DNA from: Geodermatophilus obscurus DSM 43160
GTDB lineage: Bacteria > Actinomycetota > Actinomycetes > Mycobacteriales > Geodermatophilaceae
Reading direction: 5' to 3'
DNA: 64,000 nt
Assembly: GCF_000025345.1 (NCBI RefSeq)
Contig: NC_013757.1
Location: forward strand, 4,774,001 to 4,838,000
Under the pieces are notes generated by a model, which did no database searches, was not told the DNA's origin, and worked only from the letters and a program-made list of their open reading frames with translations. Below are positions 61,887-64,000 of this stretch, piece by piece (position 1 is the first letter of the stretch; each line of letters begins with the position of its first letter). The translations under genes were made by a program, and so were the position numbers.

Positions 61887-62654
61887 ATGGCCGACGTGCC
61901 GATCGAGGAGCGCCTGCGGCTCCGCTGCGTCGAGGCCGTCGCTCGGGAGGGCGAGCGGTTCGGCGTCCTCGCCCAGGAGGTCGAGGCCGGGCTGACCGCG
62001 GCGCCGGGGCTGCACGCCCCGGTCCCCTGGGTCCCCGCCTGGCGGGTCCGCGACCTCGTCGGCCACCTGGGCGCCGTCCACCGCTGGGCGACCGCCATCG
62101 TGCGCGCCGGGACCACCGACCGGCCCGCCGCGCCCCCGCAGCCGCCGGACGACGGCCTGCTCGACTGGTACGCCGCCGGCCTCGCCGACCTGCTGCACGC
62201 CCTGCGCAGCACGCCGCCGGACGGCCCCGCCTGGCACATGAGCCCGGCGGCGGAGCGGACGGCCGCCTCCTGGGCCCGCCGGCAGGCGCACGAGCTCGCC
62301 GTCCACCGGATGGACCTGGAGGTCGCTGCGGGCGTGCCGGTCACCGACGTCGACCCCGAGCTGGCCGACGACGGCGTCGACGAGGTGCTGCGCGTCGTCG
62401 TCCCCCGGTGGGCGCACACCGAGCCGGTGTCCACCGCCACGGCGACCGTCGCGGTGCGCAGCACGGACACCGGCCGGGTGTGGACGGCGCGCGTGACGCA
62501 GGGGGACGTCGTCGTGGCCGACGAGGACGCGCAGCGCGTCGACGCGCGGCTCCAGGCGCCCGCCGCCGCCCTGCTCCGGCGACTGTGGGGTCGCCCGGCC
62601 GAGGTCGTGGTGACGGGCGACCCGGGCGCCGAGGCGTTGCTGCGCGGCCGCTGA
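61887..62654 (+). CDS. Maleylpyruvate isomerase family, mycothiol-dependent-type enzyme
   Basis: 255-residue DinB/MDMPI-fold protein (TIGR03083-like). N-terminal helix bundle with the metal histidine in WRVRDLVGHLGAVHRWATAI (residue ~58) and the second site in RRQAHELAVHRMDLEVAAG. The C-terminal domain is MDMPI-C-like, ending LLRRLWGRPAEVVVTGDPGA. Members use mycothiol as cofactor, which fits mshA in this window; the reaction is not known. ATG at 61887. Confidence 0.86.
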   Translation: MADVPIEERLRLRCVEAVAREGERFGVLAQEVEAGLTAAPGLHAPVPWVPAWRVRDLVGHLGAVHRWATAIVRAGTTDRPAAPPQPPDDGLLDWYAAGLADLLHALRSTPPDGPAWHMSPAAERTAASWARRQAHELAVHRMDLEVAAGVPVTDVDPELADDGVDEVLRVVVPRWAHTEPVSTATATVAVRSTDTGRVWTARVTQGDVVVADEDAQRVDARLQAPAAALLRRLWGRPAEVVVTGDPGAEALLRGR

Positions 62655-62777
62655 CGGCACCGCAGGCGCCCCCGCAGCAACGGCGGGATCGCCGATCTCC
62701 TGCGTTCCGGGCGCTCCGACCGTGCGGTGTCGCGGGTACGGCACGATGGCCGACGTGCCTCCCGTCCCGGTGACCCG

Positions 62778-63641
62778 GTGAGCCGGCGCCGGCAGGCCGA
62801 GCCCGTCGTCCCGCCCGGTCCCACGCCCGTCGCCGGCGGCACCGCCGAGCTGCTCGGGGACGCTGACCGCGACGGCTCCTGGGTCCTGATGGTGGACGGC
62901 ACGCCGCAGTCGCACGTCGACCTCGAGGACCCCACCCACCTGGAGTTCGAGTACGTGCGCCGGATGGGCCACGTGCTCGACCTCGCCGCCGAGGAGGGCC
63001 GGCCGATCGACGTCGTGCACCTGGGCGGCGGCGCACTGACGCTGCCCCGGTACGTCGCGGCGACCCGCCCCGGTTCCCGGCAGCGGGTCGTCGAGCTCGA
63101 CCAGCCGCTCACCGAGCTGGTCCGGGCACACCTGCCGCTGCCGCGCGACGCCCGCGTCCGGGTGCGCGCCGCCGACGCCCGCGAGGGGCTGGCCGCGCTC
63201 CCCCGCGCCGGCGCCGACGTCGTCGTCAGCGACGTCTTCGCCGGGGCCCGCACGCCGGGGCACCTGACCAGCGTCGAGTACGCGCAGGAGGCCCACCGGG
63301 TGCTGCGGCCCGGCGGCACCTACACCGCCAACGTCGCCGACGGCCCGCCGCTGCGCTTCACGCGCACGCAGGTGGCCACGCTGCGCGCCGTCTTCGCGCA
63401 CGTGTGCCTGCTCGCCGAGCCCGGCACGCTGCGCGGCCGCCGCTTCGGCAACCTGGTCGCGGTCGCCTCGGACGCCGAGCTCCCGATCCCCGCGCTGGTG
63501 CGCCGCTGCGCCGCCGACCCGATGCCGAGCCGGGTGGTCGAGGGCGCCGACCTGGACCGCTTCGCCGGCAGCGCGCAGCCGGTGCACGACGCCGACGCGG
63601 TCGCCTCCCCGGAGCCCCCGGAGGGCGTCTTCAGCCGGTGA
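62778..63641 (+). CDS. Spermidine synthase-like methyltransferase-fold protein
   Basis: 287-residue protein with the polyamine-synthase fold: HLEFEYVRRMGHVLDLAAEE, VVHLGGGALTLPRYVAATRP, VVELDQPLTEL, and VVSDVFAGARTPGHLTSVEY. The acidic and aromatic residues expected for putrescine binding are only partly present, so it belongs with the fused/spermidine-synthase-like proteins of unknown role. The GTG at 62778 overlaps the TGA of a short preceding frame (62746-62781). Its 3' end overlaps the convergent macro-domain gene by 11 bp. Confidence 0.83.
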   Translation: MSRRRQAEPVVPPGPTPVAGGTAELLGDADRDGSWVLMVDGTPQSHVDLEDPTHLEFEYVRRMGHVLDLAAEEGRPIDVVHLGGGALTLPRYVAATRPGSRQRVVELDQPLTELVRAHLPLPRDARVRVRAADAREGLAALPRAGADVVVSDVFAGARTPGHLTSVEYAQEAHRVLRPGGTYTANVADGPPLRFTRTQVATLRAVFAHVCLLAEPGTLRGRRFGNLVAVASDAELPIPALVRRCAADPMPSRVVEGADLDRFAGSAQPVHDADAVASPEPPEGVFSR

Positions 63642-64000
63642 GCGCGGCCTCGAACGCCGCCAGCGCGCGGTCGTCGAACAGGACGAACCGGACCTCCTGC
63701 ACGTGCTGGACCTCGACCGCGCGGACACCGGCCACCGCCTGCACCGCGGCGTCCGCCAGCGGCCAGCCGTAGACGCCGGCCGAGATGGCGGGGAAGGCGA
63801 CCGAGCGGGCCCCGAGGCCGTCGGCCACGCGCAGGCTCTCGGTGCAGCAGGAGCGCAGGACGGCGGAGCGGTCCTGGTCGGCCGACCAGATCGGGCCGGC
63901 GGTGTGCACCACCCAGCGGGCCGGGAGCCGGCCGGCCGTCGTCGCGACGGCCCGGCCGCGGGGCAGCCGGCCGCCGGGCAGCCCGGCCTTCAGCGCCCGG
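63631..64000 (-). CDS. Macro-domain protein (O-acetyl-ADP-ribose deacetylase type), partial
   Basis: The visible C-terminal 122 codons run off the right edge. Macro-domain motifs: GRAVATTAGRLPARWVVHTA, the helix SAVLRSCCTESLRVADGLGA, and ARSVAFPAISAGVYGWPLAD, the phosphate-binding loop. Such proteins hydrolyse O-acetyl-ADP-ribose or ADP-ribosyl groups. The N-terminal NAAN-type motif lies outside the window. Confidence 0.88.
   Translation of the reverse strand, partial: RALKAGLPGGRLPRGRAVATTAGRLPARWVVHTAGPIWSADQDRSAVLRSCCTESLRVADGLGARSVAFPAISAGVYGWPLADAAVQAVAGVRAVEVQHVQEVRFVLFDDRALAAFEAALTG

Noticed and set aside
53379-63641. The DHA2 exporter, macro-domain and GlxA genes as a defence or biosynthetic island
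   Set aside because: They are separated by core genes, have normal composition for the window and no toxin, nuclease or synthetase partners.

Overview
The window is very GC-rich DNA (third codon positions almost all G or C), with many GTG starts and start/stop overlaps of the ATGA/GTGA type. Menaquinone, mycothiol, SenX3-RegX3, Rex, a bS22-type micro-protein and a PhoU gene point to a high-GC actinomycete, most likely of the Geodermatophilaceae (Blastococcus/Geodermatophilus/Modestobacter type). That family assignment is an inference from style and gene content. Gene order closely follows the conserved actinobacterial block known from Mycobacterium tuberculosis Rv0482 to Rv0561: murB, mshA, a YbjN protein, gpm, senX3-regX3, ppx, proC, an excisionase-like HTH gene, bS22, an epimerase, an acyltransferase, hem genes, ccs genes and men genes.

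Layout. 1-9463 (minus): complex I genes nuoI(partial)-H-G-F-E-D-C-B-A, nearly all translationally coupled, preceded by menJ (9507-10766) and a perfect Rex operator at 10800-10817. 11033-18057: menaquinone genes menG, menF, menD, menC, menE and menA on both strands; menB and menH are not in the window. 18133-19595: a DUF4229 membrane protein, an Lrp/AsnC regulator and two small ORFs. 19686-31890 (minus): System II cytochrome c maturation (ccsB, resB, ccdA, resA), a histidine phosphatase, then tetrapyrrole genes hemL, hemB, hemD, hemC, hemA and the redox repressor rex. 32368-38633: glutaredoxin, acyl-CoA ligase, HAD phosphatase, acyltransferase, epimerase, bS22 and a BldC/excisionase-like HTH protein. 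38885-43523: proC, a frameshifted small gene, a DJ-1/PfpI protein, a 1020-bp IS5-family element, a membrane protein and Ppx/GppA. 43597-49156: a cysteine-rich protein, an MFS transporter fused to a degenerate thymidylate-kinase domain, a methyltransferase, a GlxA regulator and two small proteins. 49176-51979: regX3-senX3 divergent from phoU with a PHO-box-like repeat between. 52169-60190: gpm, a DHA2 exporter, a YbjN protein, mshA, an SDR, a GNAT enzyme, murB and a methyltransferase. 60419-64000: an EAL protein with a substituted metal-ligand position, DUF1059, a mycothiol-dependent-type enzyme, a spermidine-synthase-like protein and a partial macro-domain gene.

How the genes work together. 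Much of the window builds one respiratory chain: NADH dehydrogenase, its quinone (men genes), heme (hem genes) and cytochrome c maturation. Rex is encoded in the window and has a perfect operator in front of menJ-nuo and a half-conserved one over its own predicted promoter, so NADH/NAD+ control of both arms is likely.

Non-coding structure. At least eleven copies of a roughly 50-60 bp palindromic repeat sit in intergenic gaps, usually directly against stop codons. One copy is nested inside another, and one lies in frame within the menG coding region. Several genes have a TANNNT box 6-8 nt before the start codon, which suggests leaderless mRNAs. No tRNA, rRNA or CRISPR array was seen.
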